Translations under genes and position numbers: made by a program
Part shown: positions 1 to 9,448 of the stretch, piece after piece
Layout of the letters: every line of letters starts with the position of its first letter
Numbering within the stretch: position 1 is the first letter of the stretch
Notes under the pieces: generated by a model
What the model saw: the letters and a program-made list of their open reading frames with translations, nothing else
Databases searched by the model: none
Told to the model about the DNA's origin: nothing
Assembly: GCF_018130465.1 (NCBI RefSeq)
Contig: NZ_JAFCKJ010000008.1
Location: 62,001 to 126,000, forward strand
Source of the DNA: Bradyrhizobium canariense
GTDB taxonomy: Bacteria; Pseudomonadota; Alphaproteobacteria; Rhizobiales; Xanthobacteraceae
Length of the DNA: 64,000 nucleotides
Direction: 5' to 3'

Positions 1-1109
1 GACACCAATCCGCCGCCGTGACGCTCGAGCCGGCCGGCGAGCTCCAGCTCCAACAGCACGGTGCGCACGATGGCAGGCGAGGCGCCGGACATCCGCACGA
101 GGTCGTCGATCGTGACGGGGGCAGGGCCGAGCAGGCCGGTGATCTGATCGCGATCGTGTCCTTGCGGATCGCTCTCGAACGGCTCGCTGTCGGGCTCGCT
201 GGCGGTGCGCATCAGCGGCCGCTCCATGATCGGCGCGACCGCGTTGATGATGTCGGCGGCTTCGGTGACGAGGGTTGCGCCCTGCTTGATCAAATCGTTG
301 GCGCCGGCGGCGCGCGGATCGAGCGGAGAGCCCGGCACCGCGAACACTTCGCGGCCCTGTTCGGCGGCCATGCGCGCGGTGATCAGCGAGCCCGAGCGGT
401 GCGCCGCCTCCACCACGACGACGCCGAACGCGGCGCCCGAGATCAGTCGGTTGCGGCGGGGAAAGTCGCGCGCGCGGGGCTCGTGGCCGAGCGGCATCTC
501 CGAGATCGCAGCACCCTGGTGATCGAGGATCGAGCCCAGCAAATCGCCATGCTCGGGCGGATAGATGCAATCATGGCCGCCGGCGAGCACGGCGATCGTG
601 CCGCTTTCCACACTCGCGCGATGCGCGGCCTGGTCGACGCCGCGGGCGAGCCCCGAGATGATGATGAAGCCGGCTTCGCCAAGCTCGCGGGCGAGCACAC
701 CTGCGAATTTCAGCCCGGCGCCGGAGGCGTTGCGCGAGCCGACGATCGCGATCATCGGCCGCATCAGCGTTGCGACATCGCCGCGTATCGCAAGCAGCGG
801 CGGCGCGTCGTCGATCATCGCCAGCCGCGCCGGATAACCGTCCTCGCCGGGCGCGAGCCAGGCGATGCCGAACTTGCGGCTCGCGGCGAGCTCGGCCTTC
901 GCCTCGTCGGCACTACAGATGCGCGCCGATCGCTGCGCACCGCCGCGGCGCGCGAGATCCGGCAGCCGCTCCAGCGCTGCGCGCGCGTTGCCGAAATGAT
1001 CGACCAGCGAACGGAAGGTGCGCGGCCCCACATTGTCGGAGCGGATCAGCCGCAGGCGGTCGATCCTGTCAGCCTCGGTCAGCTCCACGTTTCGGTTGAT
1101 AGCGTCCAC
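1..1109 (-). CDS. dprA: DNA-processing protein DprA (3' end beyond window edge)
   Basis: DprA loads RecA on incoming single-stranded DNA during transformation. The reverse strand reads without a stop off the left edge, so the C-terminus is missing. An N-terminal segment with [15 protein letters not shown] (helix-hairpin-helix-like) precedes the Rossmann-fold core, which carries [24 protein letters not shown] and [15 protein letters not shown]; these are hallmark DprA/Smf motifs. A winged-helix-like segment ([16 protein letters not shown]) follows near the edge. I chose the GTG at 1109 because a clean AAGGAG lies 5-6 nt upstream; an in-frame ATG at 1133 is the alternative. In related bacteria dprA commonly follows plsY; here an amidase and a patatin gene lie between them. 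Confidence 0.93.
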   Translation of the reverse strand, partial: MDAINRNVELTEADRIDRLRLIRSDNVGPRTFRSLVDHFGNARAALERLPDLARRGGAQRSARICSADEAKAELAASRKFGIAWLAPGEDGYPARLAMIDDAPPLLAIRGDVATLMRPMIAIVGSRNASGAGLKFAGVLARELGEAGFIIISGLARGVDQAAHRASVESGTIAVLAGGHDCIYPPEHGDLLGSILDHQGAAISEMPLGHEPRARDFPRRNRLISGAAFGVVVVEAAHRSGSLITARMAAEQGREVFAVPGSPLDPRAAGANDLIKQGATLVTEAADIINAVAPIMERPLMRTASEPDSEPFESDPQGHDRDQITGLLGPAPVTIDDLVRMSGASPAIVRTVLLELELAGRLERHGGGLV

Positions 1110-1114
1110 GGCGT

Positions 1115-1120
1115 CTCCTT
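1115..1120 (-). promoter_or_regulatory. Shine-Dalgarno AAGGAG selecting the GTG start of dprA
   Basis: On the reverse strand AAGGAG ends five to six bases before the GTG at 1109. The alternative ATG at 1133 has only a weak upstream match, so this site favours the shorter protein. Confidence 0.5.
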
Positions 1121-1223
1121 GCAGGCGCAGCATGGAACAACCTGAGGGCGTGGGCAACAGCTCCGTGCGCTTGCGCGACCTCGCCTCGATGCTAAAAGCG
1201 ATCCCAATAAGAAGGGTATTGCC

Positions 1224-2468
1224 ATGATCTCACTCGCCGACCTCCAGCGCCGCATCGAAGCGGGCGAGCTTTCGCCTGATGACGCCATCGCCCAGTCGCA
1301 CGCGGCGATCGAGGCCAAAGAGAAGGACGTCCGCGCTTTCGTCCGCCACGACAAGTCGGCCAAGGCGCAAGCCTCCGGCCCGCTGCGCGGCATCGCGGTC
1401 GGGATCAAGGACATCATCGACACCGCCGATTTTCCGACCGAGATGGGCTCGGAGATCTATCGTGGCTGGCAGCCGCGCGCGGATGCACCGGTCGTGATGA
1501 TGCTGAAGCGGGCGGGCGCCACCGTCATCGGCAAGACCACGACCACGGCGTTCGCCTCGCGCGATCCGACCCCGACGCTCAATCCGCACAATCTCGGGCA
1601 TACGCCGGGCGGCTCGTCCTCGGGCTCGGCGGCGGCCGTCGGTGCCGGCATGATCCCGCTGGCGCTGGGCACCCAGACCGGCGGCTCGGTGATCCGGCCT
1701 GCGGCCTATTGCGGGACCGCCGCGATCAAGCCGTCGTTCCGGATGCTGCCGACGGTCGGCGTCAAATGCTATTCGTGGGCGCTCGACACGGTCGGCCTGT
1801 TCGGCGCGCGCGCGGAGGATCTCGCGCGCGGACTGCTCGCGATGACCGGCCGCACGGAGTTTTCGGGCATCGTCCCGGCGAAGGCGCCACGCATCGGCGT
1901 GGTCAGGCAGGAGTTTGCCGGCGCCGTGGAGCCGGCCGCCGAAGAGGGGCTGCAAGCCGCGATCAAGGCGGCGACGCGCGCCGGTGCCAGCGTTCAGACC
2001 ATCGATCTGCCGCAGGCGGTGCAGGAGGCCTGGCGCATCCACCCGATCATCCAGGACTTCGAGGCGCATCGCGCGCTCGCCTGGGAATTTTCCGAACGCC
2101 ACGACGAGATCGCGCCGATGCTGCGCGCCAGTCTCGATGCGACGGTCGGTCTCACACCCAAGGACTATGACGACGCACGCCGGATCAGCCGTCGTGGCCG
2201 TCGCGAGCTTGGCGAATTGTTCGAGGGCGTCGACGTGCTGCTGACCTATTCGGCGCCGGGCACGCCGCCGGCCAAGGATCTCGCCTCCACCGGCGACCCC
2301 CGCTACAACAGGCTCTGGACGCTGATGGGCAATCCTTGCGTCAACGTGCCGGTGCACAAGGCCAATGGCCTGCCGATCGGCGTGCAGGTGATCGCGCGGT
2401 TCGGCAACGACGCGCATGCGCTGGCGACGGCGTGGTTCCTGGAGCAGGCGCTGGCGAAATCAGGCTAG
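1224..2468 (+). CDS. Amidase-signature family amidase
   Basis: This is a 414-residue amidase-signature hydrolase that should cleave a carboxamide or related amide. The Ser-cisSer-Lys triad can be placed: Lys in GIAVGIKDI (about residue 63), the cis-Ser in the [11 protein letters not shown] glycine/serine loop (about 133) and the nucleophile in [13 protein letters not shown] (about 157). It resembles stand-alone amidases rather than GatA, which lies at 13931-15406. The ATG start at 1224 follows a short spacer from the divergent dprA. The last nine bases overlap the convergent patatin gene. The substrate cannot be deduced. Confidence 0.85.
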   Translation: MISLADLQRRIEAGELSPDDAIAQSHAAIEAKEKDVRAFVRHDKSAKAQASGPLRGIAVGIKDIIDTADFPTEMGSEIYRGWQPRADAPVVMMLKRAGATVIGKTTTTAFASRDPTPTLNPHNLGHTPGGSSSGSAAAVGAGMIPLALGTQTGGSVIRPAAYCGTAAIKPSFRMLPTVGVKCYSWALDTVGLFGARAEDLARGLLAMTGRTEFSGIVPAKAPRIGVVRQEFAGAVEPAAEEGLQAAIKAATRAGASVQTIDLPQAVQEAWRIHPIIQDFEAHRALAWEFSERHDEIAPMLRASLDATVGLTPKDYDDARRISRRGRRELGELFEGVDVLLTYSAPGTPPAKDLASTGDPRYNRLWTLMGNPCVNVPVHKANGLPIGVQVIARFGNDAHALATAWFLEQALAKSG

Positions 2469-3671
2469 CGCAGGTTCGGCGGCAACGATGTGCTGGCCGG
2501 ATGCGGCCGGCGCTGCGCTGTTAGCTGCACCTTGCTTGAGCCAGCGCTCGGCGGCCTCGCGGCCGCTCCGGTGCAGCGCACGAATGAAGCCGCGGCCGAG
2601 ATCGGTGGACGAGCGCTGCGCCAGGCCGTCGACGAAATCTTCTGCGGCGATCCGGGAGAGCCGCAACGACGATGCGGCCTGCGACTGCGCCCATTCCATC
2701 GCCGCGATCTCGGCATTGAGGGCGGCGTTCGCCGCGATCTGGTCCAGCCTGCGGTCGATCGCGGCGAGCGTGATCGGCACGTAGCTGTCGCGCGCCGGCG
2801 TGACCTGCACGAGCAGGATTTCGGCGCTCGTCGTCTCCTGCACGAGCCGCAACAGGGGCGGATTGCCGCCGAGGCCGCCGTCCCAATAAGCCTCGCCGTC
2901 GATCTCCACCGCGCAATGAACCAGCGGTGGACAAGTCGAGGCCAGCGCGACGTCGGCGGTAACAGCGTCATTGCGAAAAATCTGCTGCTGTCCGTCGCGG
3001 ATCCGCGTCGCCGCGATCAGAAGCTTCGGGCAGCGCGCGTCGCGCAAGGCGGAAAAGTTAATGTCGCGCGACAGCGCCTGCCGCAGCGGATCGAGATCGA
3101 ACGGATCGAACTGGCCGGAGCGCAGCGTCGGGCCGAACGCGACCGAGCTTCCCGCCGGCGAGAAGCCGCCGATCAGCATCAGCGATCGGAACGAGGCCTC
3201 GTGCATCAGCCGGATCCAGAACCGGTTCAGCCGCGCGCGCGCGCCTTCACGGCCGCCCTCGGCGAAACCGGAGGCGAGCAACAGCGCGTTGATAGCGCCG
3301 GCGCTGGCGCCGCTGATGGTGTCGATCGCGATGGATGGCTCTTCCAGCAGCCGCTCCAGCACGCCCCAGGTGAAGGCCGCGAAGGTGCCGCCGCCCTGAA
3401 GCGCCAGCGACAATTTTTGCGGCGGCCATTGCTTCGGCGCCTGATCATGCGCGATGGGCGCGGCGGCAGTTACAATTTCGACCGGCTTCCGCGCGTCCAC
3501 GATCGGATCGGGCCTGCGCGATGGTGGCGAGACGGAAGCAGGCTCTGGATCGACAAACGGCGAGGGAGCGTCGGACCAGATATCCGTGGTCGAGAGCAGC
3601 CGGCTTGCCGCGGTGCGCGCAGCACCTTGCAAATCGCCCTCGTCTTGCGCGCCGACAATCTTCTCGCTCAT
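2460..3671 (-). CDS. Patatin-like phospholipase
   Basis: The predicted enzyme (403 aa from the ATG at 3671; a TTG at 3680 is possible) is a serine hydrolase of the patatin family with likely lipid acyl-hydrolase activity. The oxyanion loop LALQGGGTFAAFTWG is followed by the nucleophile elbow GASAGAIN (GxSxG), and the catalytic-dyad aspartate lies in DGGLGGNP. About 90 residues at the N-terminus, rich in Pro, Ser and Arg, precede the patatin domain and look disordered. No signal peptide is visible. It is convergent with, and overlaps by nine bases, the amidase gene. Confidence 0.9.
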   Translation of the reverse strand: MSEKIVGAQDEGDLQGAARTAASRLLSTTDIWSDAPSPFVDPEPASVSPPSRRPDPIVDARKPVEIVTAAAPIAHDQAPKQWPPQKLSLALQGGGTFAAFTWGVLERLLEEPSIAIDTISGASAGAINALLLASGFAEGGREGARARLNRFWIRLMHEASFRSLMLIGGFSPAGSSVAFGPTLRSGQFDPFDLDPLRQALSRDINFSALRDARCPKLLIAATRIRDGQQQIFRNDAVTADVALASTCPPLVHCAVEIDGEAYWDGGLGGNPPLLRLVQETTSAEILLVQVTPARDSYVPITLAAIDRRLDQIAANAALNAEIAAMEWAQSQAASSLRLSRIAAEDFVDGLAQRSSTDLGRGFIRALHRSGREAAERWLKQGAANSAAPAASGQHIVAAEPALA

Positions 3672-3816
3672 TCTGAGCAACCGCGTAGAGCCATTCCCAC
3701 CATCAGGGACAGGCCAGGAACCCGTTCGCCCATAGAACCGTGATTCGGCTGCAAGTTGCGAACAGCATTTGAGATATAATGCAGAAGGGGTGCCGCGGTA
3801 TCCGTGGATTCCCGAC

Positions 3817-4413
3817 TTATCCCTTCTCGCCGATCCGGCTTTCCTTGCCCGATTGCAATCGCTTGATGTTCTCGCGATGCGCGTAGAACAGCAGCAGCGT
3901 CAGCACCACGGCCAGCGCAGCGAGCGCGAGGTGGCCGAACCACCACAGGAACAGCGGCGTGATGAAGGACGCCACCAGCGCCGAGAGCGAGGAGTAGCGT
4001 GTGGTGAAGGCGGTCGCCAACCAGAGCAGGCAGAACACCACCGCAGCCGGCCAGAACAGGCCGAGCAGGATGCCGATATAGACCGCGACACCCTTTCCGC
4101 CCTTGAACTTGAGCCAGACCGGAAAGAGATGGCCGAGGAAGGCGCCGAGCCCGGCCACCATCGCGGCATTGGGGCCGGCGATGTAGCCGGCGATCACCAC
4201 GGCCGCCGTGCCCTTGAGCGCGTCGAACAGCAGGGTTGCCGCGGCAAGGCCCTTGCGCCCCGTGCGCAGCACGTTGGTGGCGCCGATGCTGCCGGAGCCG
4301 ATCGAGCGCAGATCCTGCGTTCCGCCGAGCCTGGTCAGAATCAGCCCGAACGGAATCGAGCCGAGGAGGTAGCCGATGACGAAAGCCACCGGCAGGAATG
4401 CTTCAAGCCCCAT
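3817..4413 (-). CDS. plsY: Glycerol-3-phosphate acyltransferase PlsY
   Basis: PlsY moves the acyl group of acyl-phosphate to glycerol-3-phosphate, the first step of phospholipid synthesis, in the inner membrane. The 198-residue product has several membrane segments and the family motifs [22 protein letters not shown] and [10 protein letters not shown] chose the ATG at 4413 (MGLEAFLPV) because it begins just before the first membrane helix; the open frame extends to 4467. It lies downstream of pyrB-pyrC on the same strand, the order known in many alphaproteobacteria. Confidence 0.94.
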   Translation of the reverse strand: MGLEAFLPVAFVIGYLLGSIPFGLILTRLGGTQDLRSIGSGSIGATNVLRTGRKGLAAATLLFDALKGTAAVVIAGYIAGPNAAMVAGLGAFLGHLFPVWLKFKGGKGVAVYIGILLGLFWPAAVVFCLLWLATAFTTRYSSLSALVASFITPLFLWWFGHLALAALAVVLTLLLFYAHRENIKRLQSGKESRIGEKG

Positions 4414-4478
4414 GGCCGGATCTCCAATGGCTACGTCTGATGGTCGAACAACAGAGACGCCACGCATGATCTCGCACG

Positions 4479-5786
4479 TCAGACATGCTCGTATACCGTC
4501 CGTCCGCCGACAATGGTGCGCACCACCCGGCCTGTAAAGCGCGCTTCATCGAACGGGGTGTTCTTGCAGGGCGATTTGAGGTCGGCGGGATCGACCACCC
4601 AGGGGACATCGGGGTCGATCACGATCACGTCGGCCGGGGCACCTGTACGCAGGGTGCCACCGGGCAGGCCCAGGATCTCGGCCGGCCGCGTCGACATCGC
4701 GCGGATCAGCGTCTTGAGGTCCAGCTCGTCATTGTGCACGAGGCGAAGGCCTGCCGGCAGCATGGTCTCGAGCCCAATGGCGCCGGGTGCTGCTTCCGCG
4801 AACGGCAGGCGCTTGACCTCGACGTCCTGCGGATTGTGGTCGGACATGATGACGTCGATCAGGCCGGAGGCCACGGCTGCGACCAGCGCGCGGCGGTCGT
4901 CCTCGGTGCGCAGCGGCGGCGACAGCTTCAGGAACGAGCGGTAGGGGCCGATATCGTTCTCGTTCAGAGCAAGGTGGTTGATCGAGGCCGAGGCGGTCAC
5001 GGCGAGGCCGGCGTCACGGGCGCGCTTCAGGACGTCGAGCGAGTCGATGCAGGTCAGCGAGGCCGCGTGATAGCGCCCGCCGGTGAGCGCGACGAGGCGC
5101 ATGTCGCGCTCCAGCATCACGGCCTCCGCCGCGTTCGGGATGCCCATCAGGCCGAGCCGCGACGCGAATTCGCCCTCGTTCATCACGCCTTCGCCGACGA
5201 GGTTGGGATCCTCGGTGTAGTGCACGATCAGCGCGTCGAAATCGCGCGCGTAGGTCAGCGCGCGGCGCATCACCTGCGCATTGGTCACGCTCTTGTCGCT
5301 GTCGCTGAAGGCGATCGCGCCGGCTGCCTTGAGAAGGCCGAACTCGGTCATCTCCTCGCCGTGCATTCCCTTTGTCAGCGCCGCCATCGGCTGGATGTTG
5401 ACGATCGCGGTGTCGCGGGCGCGGCGCATCACGAAGTCGACGGTCGCCGAGTTGTCGATCACCGGAGACGTGTCGGGCTGGCAGATGATGGTGGTGACGC
5501 CGCCGGTCGCAGCCGCCTGGCTCGCCGAGGCAAAGGTCTCGCGATGGCTGAAGCCGGGCTCGCCGACGAAGGCGCGCATGTCGATCAGGCCGGGTGCCAC
5601 GATCTTGCCGGCGCAGTTGACGACATCGGTGCCCTCGGGGACGCCGGCAGCTCCAATGCCGCGGCGGGTTTCGCGGATGATGCCGTCCGCAATCAGCACG
5701 TCGCCGGGACCGTCGAAATCCCGTGAGGGATCGACGACGCGGGCGTTGGCAAGCAGGATGGGTCGGCGGTCGGTCAACATGAGCAT
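4479..5786 (-). CDS. pyrC: Dihydroorotase-like protein lacking the metal-binding HxH (PyrC/PyrX type)
   Basis: The product (about 435 aa) is a type I dihydroorotase homologue lying directly after pyrB; its start overlaps or abuts the pyrB stop (ATG 5786, or GTG 5789). The usual metal motif D-x-H-x-H-L-R-E-P-G near residue 70 reads [10 protein letters not shown] here, so both histidines and the following arginine are replaced (R, F and G). Later elements remain: HYTEDP, the INHL histidine and SDHNPQ. In Pseudomonas a pyrB-linked pyrC' homologue without catalytic histidines serves as a structural partner of aspartate transcarbamoylase; a similar role is inferred here. Automated annotation would call it dihydroorotase. 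Confidence 0.9.
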   Translation of the reverse strand: MLMLTDRRPILLANARVVDPSRDFDGPGDVLIADGIIRETRRGIGAAGVPEGTDVVNCAGKIVAPGLIDMRAFVGEPGFSHRETFASASQAAATGGVTTIICQPDTSPVIDNSATVDFVMRRARDTAIVNIQPMAALTKGMHGEEMTEFGLLKAAGAIAFSDSDKSVTNAQVMRRALTYARDFDALIVHYTEDPNLVGEGVMNEGEFASRLGLMGIPNAAEAVMLERDMRLVALTGGRYHAASLTCIDSLDVLKRARDAGLAVTASASINHLALNENDIGPYRSFLKLSPPLRTEDDRRALVAAVASGLIDVIMSDHNPQDVEVKRLPFAEAAPGAIGLETMLPAGLRLVHNDELDLKTLIRAMSTRPAEILGLPGGTLRTGAPADVIVIDPDVPWVVDPADLKSPCKNTPFDEARFTGRVVRTIVGGRTVYEHV

Positions 5787-6733
5787 CACGCGTTCGGCAG
5801 GTTGCGGGCGAGCGCTTCGAGCACGGCCATGCGTACGGCCACGCCCATTTCCACCTGTTCACGGATCAGGGATTGCGCGCCGTCGGCGACGGCCGAGTCG
5901 ATCTCCACGCCGCGGTTCATGGGGCCGGGATGCATGACGAGCGCGTCGGGCTTGGCGTAAGCGAGCTTTTTCTGGTCCAGCCCGAAATAGTGGAAATACT
6001 CGGAGGTCGATGGCACGAACGAGCCGTTCATGCGCTCGCGCTGGAGCCGCAGCATCATGACGATATCGGCGCCGTTGAGCCCCTCGCGCATGTCGCGCGC
6101 GACCTCGACGCCCATCCGCTCGATGCCGGGCGGCAGCAGCGTGGAGGGGCCGACGACGCGGACGCGGGCGCCCATGGTGTTGAGCAGGATGATATTGGAG
6201 CGCGCGACGCGCGAATGCAGCACGTCGCCGCAGATCGCGACCACGAGGCCCTCGATCCGGCCCTTGTTGCGGCGAATGGTCAGTGCGTCGAGCAGCGCCT
6301 GGGTCGGATGCTCGTGCGCGCCGTCGCCGGCATTGATCACGGAACCGTCAACCTTGCGGGCCAGCAGTTCCACCGCGCCTGACGCGTGGTGCCGCACCAC
6401 CAGGATATCCGGGTGCATGGCGTTCAGCGTCATTGCGGTGTCGACCAGCGTCTCGCCCTTTTTGATGGACGAGGAAGACACCGACATGTTCATGACGTCG
6501 GCGCCAAGCCGCTTGCCGGCGAGCTCGAACGAGGACTGGGTCCGGGTCGAGGCCTCGAAAAACAGGTTCACCTGCGTCCGTCCACGCAGGACGGTGCGCT
6601 TCTTGTCAACCTGGCGGTTGAGCTCGACATATTCTTCGGACAGGTCGAGGAGGCCGGTGATGTCGGCCGCGGAAAGGCCCTCGATGCCCAGCAAATGCCG
6701 GTGGCCGAGGACGAAGGTCGATTTCGATGTCAT
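5786..6733 (-). CDS. pyrB: Aspartate carbamoyltransferase catalytic chain
   Basis: PyrB condenses carbamoyl phosphate with aspartate in de novo pyrimidine synthesis. The 315-residue protein carries the carbamoyl-phosphate motif [13 protein letters not shown] (S-T-R-T), the [10 protein letters not shown] segment, [13 protein letters not shown] and a C-terminal [10 protein letters not shown] loop. I use the ATG at 6733 ([10 protein letters not shown]); an upstream in-frame start at 6772 would add residues unlike the family. It is the first gene of the pyrB-pyrC-plsY run on the reverse strand, with translation probably coupled to pyrC. No pyrI regulatory chain is visible. Confidence 0.96.
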   Translation of the reverse strand: MTSKSTFVLGHRHLLGIEGLSAADITGLLDLSEEYVELNRQVDKKRTVLRGRTQVNLFFEASTRTQSSFELAGKRLGADVMNMSVSSSSIKKGETLVDTAMTLNAMHPDILVVRHHASGAVELLARKVDGSVINAGDGAHEHPTQALLDALTIRRNKGRIEGLVVAICGDVLHSRVARSNIILLNTMGARVRVVGPSTLLPPGIERMGVEVARDMREGLNGADIVMMLRLQRERMNGSFVPSTSEYFHYFGLDQKKLAYAKPDALVMHPGPMNRGVEIDSAVADGAQSLIREQVEMGVAVRMAVLEALARNLPNA

Positions 6734-6855
6734 TAAAGCGAGAGCTATAGGCGTGGATGGCTGGGGGGGCAAGAGCCAAAGCCGAGGCGGGGAGTTATCC
6801 CCCGATCTGTCGGTGCGTCACGACGCGTCCCCAAGTCCGGAGCTGCTGCCGTTTT

Positions 6856-6945
6856 CGCCGTCATGCCCGGGCTTGTCCCGGGCATCCACGATCCTCTATC
6901 CCATTTGACGTAAAAAGGACGTGGATAGCCGGGGCCATGACGGCG
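6856..6945. repeat. Imperfect inverted repeat (GTCATGCCCGGG family) between pyrB and the dipeptidase gene
   Basis: The left arm holds CGCCGTCATGCCCGGG and a nested CCCGGG-CTTGT-CCCGGG hairpin. The right arm (to CATGACGGCG) is a degenerate reverse complement. The element resembles those at 44.1 and 58.8 kb. Its right arm contains an in-frame ATG at 6937 for the next gene, which is one reason to prefer the GTG at 6958. Confidence 0.6.
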
Positions 6946-6957
6946 GGGGAACATCAC

Positions 6958-7707
6958 GTGAAAACAATTGTAACAACGCTGTTCGCCGCAACCACGATCA
7001 GCACTGCCTACGCCCAATCGCTTCCCGGCGGTTTCGTCTATTTGCGCGACATCGACCCCAGCATCGTCCAGGACATCCGCTACGCCACCTCGAACAATTT
7101 CGTCGGCCGTCCGCTCGCCGGCTACGGCGCCGGCGAATGCGTGGTGAAGCGGGAGGTGGGGCTGCGGCTGAAGGCGGTCCAGCAGGAATTGGCGGCGCAA
7201 AATCTCTCGCTGAAGATGTTCGACTGCTACCGGCCGGCGAGGGCCTCGCTCGACATGGTCAGGTGGTCGCAGAACGGCCACGAGACGGCCGCCGAGCGGC
7301 GCTACAATCCCAAAATTCCCAAGACCGAGCTGTTCCGCCTTGGCTACATCGCAAGCCGCTCGCAGCATTCGACCGGCGCGGCGCTCGATCTCACTCTGGT
7401 CGATCTCAAGGCCGACAATTCAGGCAAATACGATCCGTCAAAGACCTATGCCGACTGCACCGCGCCGGTGGAGGCGCGGCTGCCGGAGGGCAGTGTCGAC
7501 ATGGGCACTGGCTACGACTGCACGGACGTGAAAGGGCATACCGCCGCGCCGTCGATCAATCCGGACCAGCGCGCCTGGCGCAAGCGGCTCGTGGCTGCGA
7601 TGGCGAAGCAAGGCTTTGTGAACTATTCGAAAGAGTGGTGGCATTTTTCCCTGCCGGGGGCGGGCGGGGCGGCCTATGATTTCGCGATTCCGCCGCGGAT
7701 GAAGTAG
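6958..7707 (+). CDS. D-alanyl-D-alanine dipeptidase (M15D, VanX/DdpX-like), exported
   Basis: The 249-residue product has a signal peptide (lysine near the start, a hydrophobic stretch, ending around AYAQS), so it should act in the periplasm. It then shows the M15D fold: DIRYATSNNFVGRPL, FDCYRPARA with the conserved arginine, SQHSTGAALDLTL (zinc ligands His and Asp) and KEWWHFS (catalytic Glu and zinc His). Such enzymes cleave D-Ala-D-Ala and function in peptidoglycan recycling; VanX is the resistance version. No van ligase or sensor gene is nearby, so a housekeeping role is more likely. The start is GTG 6958; ATG 6937 lies in a repeat. Confidence 0.88.
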   Translation: MKTIVTTLFAATTISTAYAQSLPGGFVYLRDIDPSIVQDIRYATSNNFVGRPLAGYGAGECVVKREVGLRLKAVQQELAAQNLSLKMFDCYRPARASLDMVRWSQNGHETAAERRYNPKIPKTELFRLGYIASRSQHSTGAALDLTLVDLKADNSGKYDPSKTYADCTAPVEARLPEGSVDMGTGYDCTDVKGHTAAPSINPDQRAWRKRLVAAMAKQGFVNYSKEWWHFSLPGAGGAAYDFAIPPRMK

Positions 7708-7754
7708 ATCACAATCCGACCAGCCCGGAATGCCTCCCCAATGAAAGCTCTTCG

Positions 7755-8525
7755 ATGGACTCGCTCAATCCCGATCATCCGCCGCTGACCGTGACGCCTG
7801 CGCACGAAGCGCCGCGCGTCTGGAAGTTCTGGGGCACGGCGATATGGGGCGTCGTCATTTTTGCTGCAATGTTCGTCGGGCAGATCGGTGCCATCGTCTA
7901 TCTGGTCTGGGATCGCGGTGCCCCGATGAGCCTCGTATCGATGCAGGACGTCGGTCGCGAGCCTGCGGCGCTGGCGCTGTCGGTGATCATGGGCCTGCCT
8001 GCAACGCTTGCCGCGGTGTGGCTGCCCATCCGGATCAAGAAGGCCGCGTTCGCCGATTATCTGGCGCTGCATTGGCCGTCCTGGAAGCAGCTGCTGTTCG
8101 GTGCGGTCGGGCTTATCGTGATCGTGGTGGCCTGGGAGACGATGTCGCGGAGCCTGGGCCGCGAGGCGACGCCGGGCTTCATGACCGATCTGCTCAAATC
8201 GGGCCGCGACAAGGGCGCCGCCGTGATGCTGCTGTTCGCCTTCAGCGTGGCAGCGCCCATGTCCGAAGAGATCCTCGCACGCGGCTTTCTCTTTCGCGGC
8301 TGGTCGGCGAGCTTTTTGCGCGTGCCCGGCGCCATCATCCTGTCGTCGCTGCTGTGGACGGTGGTGCACCTGCAGTACGACATGTACTTCCTCGCCGAGG
8401 TCTTCTCCATCGGCCTGTGGTTCGGCTACATGCGCTATCGCGCCAATTCGCTATGGCTCACGATCGTGCTGCACGCGCTGAACAATCTCACCGCGGTGGT
8501 GCTGACGATGTGGCTGGGGAGCTAG
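7755..8525 (+). CDS. CPBP family intramembrane glutamic endopeptidase
   Basis: The 256-residue membrane protein has about six to eight hydrophobic segments and the CPBP (Abi) motifs: motif 1 SEEILARGFLFRGW (EExxxR) at about residue 173, motif 2 with a histidine in VVHLQYD, and motif 3 HALNN near the C-terminus. These residues form the intramembrane active site in Rce1-type proteases. Some relatives process prenylated or bacteriocin-related peptides, but nothing nearby indicates a substrate. The 3' end overlaps the convergent AEC transporter gene by four bases. Confidence 0.85.
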   Translation: MDSLNPDHPPLTVTPAHEAPRVWKFWGTAIWGVVIFAAMFVGQIGAIVYLVWDRGAPMSLVSMQDVGREPAALALSVIMGLPATLAAVWLPIRIKKAAFADYLALHWPSWKQLLFGAVGLIVIVVAWETMSRSLGREATPGFMTDLLKSGRDKGAAVMLLFAFSVAAPMSEEILARGFLFRGWSASFLRVPGAIILSSLLWTVVHLQYDMYFLAEVFSIGLWFGYMRYRANSLWLTIVLHALNNLTAVVLTMWLGS

Positions 8526-9445
8526 GCCACCAGCGCGATCGCGATCGGCATCGTGATCGCCGCGAGAATCGTCTGCAGCGTGATGATCTGCGCCAGCAGT
8601 GGCGCATCGCCGCCCATCTGGCGCGCCAGCACATAGGCGCTGGGGGAGGTCGGCACCGCCGCGCAGATCGCGACGATCGCGAGACTGTCGCCTGTCAGTC
8701 CAAACCAGACCGCCAGCACCAGCGCGATCACCGGCATCAGCACCAGCTTGAATGCGACACCGATCGTCGCGCTCACGCTCGGGTGGAACAGGCCCTTGAG
8801 CTGCAGGCCTGCGCCGGTGACGAGCAGGCCGATCGCGAGCGAGGAACGGCCCAGCGCGTCGGCAACCTCGTGCCAGATCTTCGGCAGCGGCAAATGAATG
8901 ACGTTGATGACGAGGCCGATGACGCAGGCCCAGATCAGCGGATTGCGGATCACCGTCATGACGATCGCGCGCGCGGACTGCTTTTCAGGCGATGCATAGT
9001 GCGCGAGCACGGCGACGCTGAACACGTTGACCAGCGGAATGATCGCGACCATGGCGACGGAAGCCAGCGCCAGCCCGACATCGCCGAACATGTTGGCGGA
9101 GACCGACAGCGCGACATAGGTCTGCCAGCGCGTCGCGCCCTGGAAGATCGATGTGAAGGCGGGGCCGCCGATGTCGAGCCGCGAAAGCGCCGGGCGCAGC
9201 GCGAGGCAGAGCAGCGACATCGCGAGCGCCGACAGCAGCAGCGCCCCGCCGACGCCGGCGACCGGTACCCTGGACAGGTCAGCCTTCACCAGCGTCTGGA
9301 TCAGCAGCATCGGAAAAAGCACGAAATAGGTCAGCCGCTCCAGCCCGTGCCATTGGGTGTCGAGCCGCATCAGGCTGTGCCGGAGCACCACGCCGAGCAC
9401 GATGAGGATGAAGACCGGAAGCAGCGCCGCGATCACGACGGCCAT
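8522..9445 (-). CDS. AEC family (auxin efflux carrier-like) transporter
   Basis: The 307-residue protein consists of about ten hydrophobic helices arranged as two similar halves, starting with MAVVIAALLPVFILIVLGVV, as in the bacterial AEC/membrane transport protein family. Characterised members move malate, malonate or other small organic acids; the substrate here is unknown. It begins three bases after the stop of ruvX on the same strand, so the two are probably cotranscribed, although the functional link is not obvious. Confidence 0.85.
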   Translation of the reverse strand: MAVVIAALLPVFILIVLGVVLRHSLMRLDTQWHGLERLTYFVLFPMLLIQTLVKADLSRVPVAGVGGALLLSALAMSLLCLALRPALSRLDIGGPAFTSIFQGATRWQTYVALSVSANMFGDVGLALASVAMVAIIPLVNVFSVAVLAHYASPEKQSARAIVMTVIRNPLIWACVIGLVINVIHLPLPKIWHEVADALGRSSLAIGLLVTGAGLQLKGLFHPSVSATIGVAFKLVLMPVIALVLAVWFGLTGDSLAIVAICAAVPTSPSAYVLARQMGGDAPLLAQIITLQTILAAITMPIAIALVA

Positions 9446-9448
9446 GGA

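Noticed and set aside
18-1145. Forward-strand 375-aa frame over dprA
   Set aside because: It is antisense to an unmistakable DprA and has no family motif; high-GC DNA opens long shadow frames.
6937-6957. ATG 6937 as the start of the VanX-like dipeptidase
   Set aside because: It lies within the arm of a dispersed repeat and would put polar residues before the signal peptide; GTG 6958 fits better.
6958-7707. Vancomycin resistance determinant (vanX)
   Set aside because: No vanH, vanA/D or two-component genes are adjacent; housekeeping D-Ala-D-Ala dipeptidases are common in Gram-negative bacteria.
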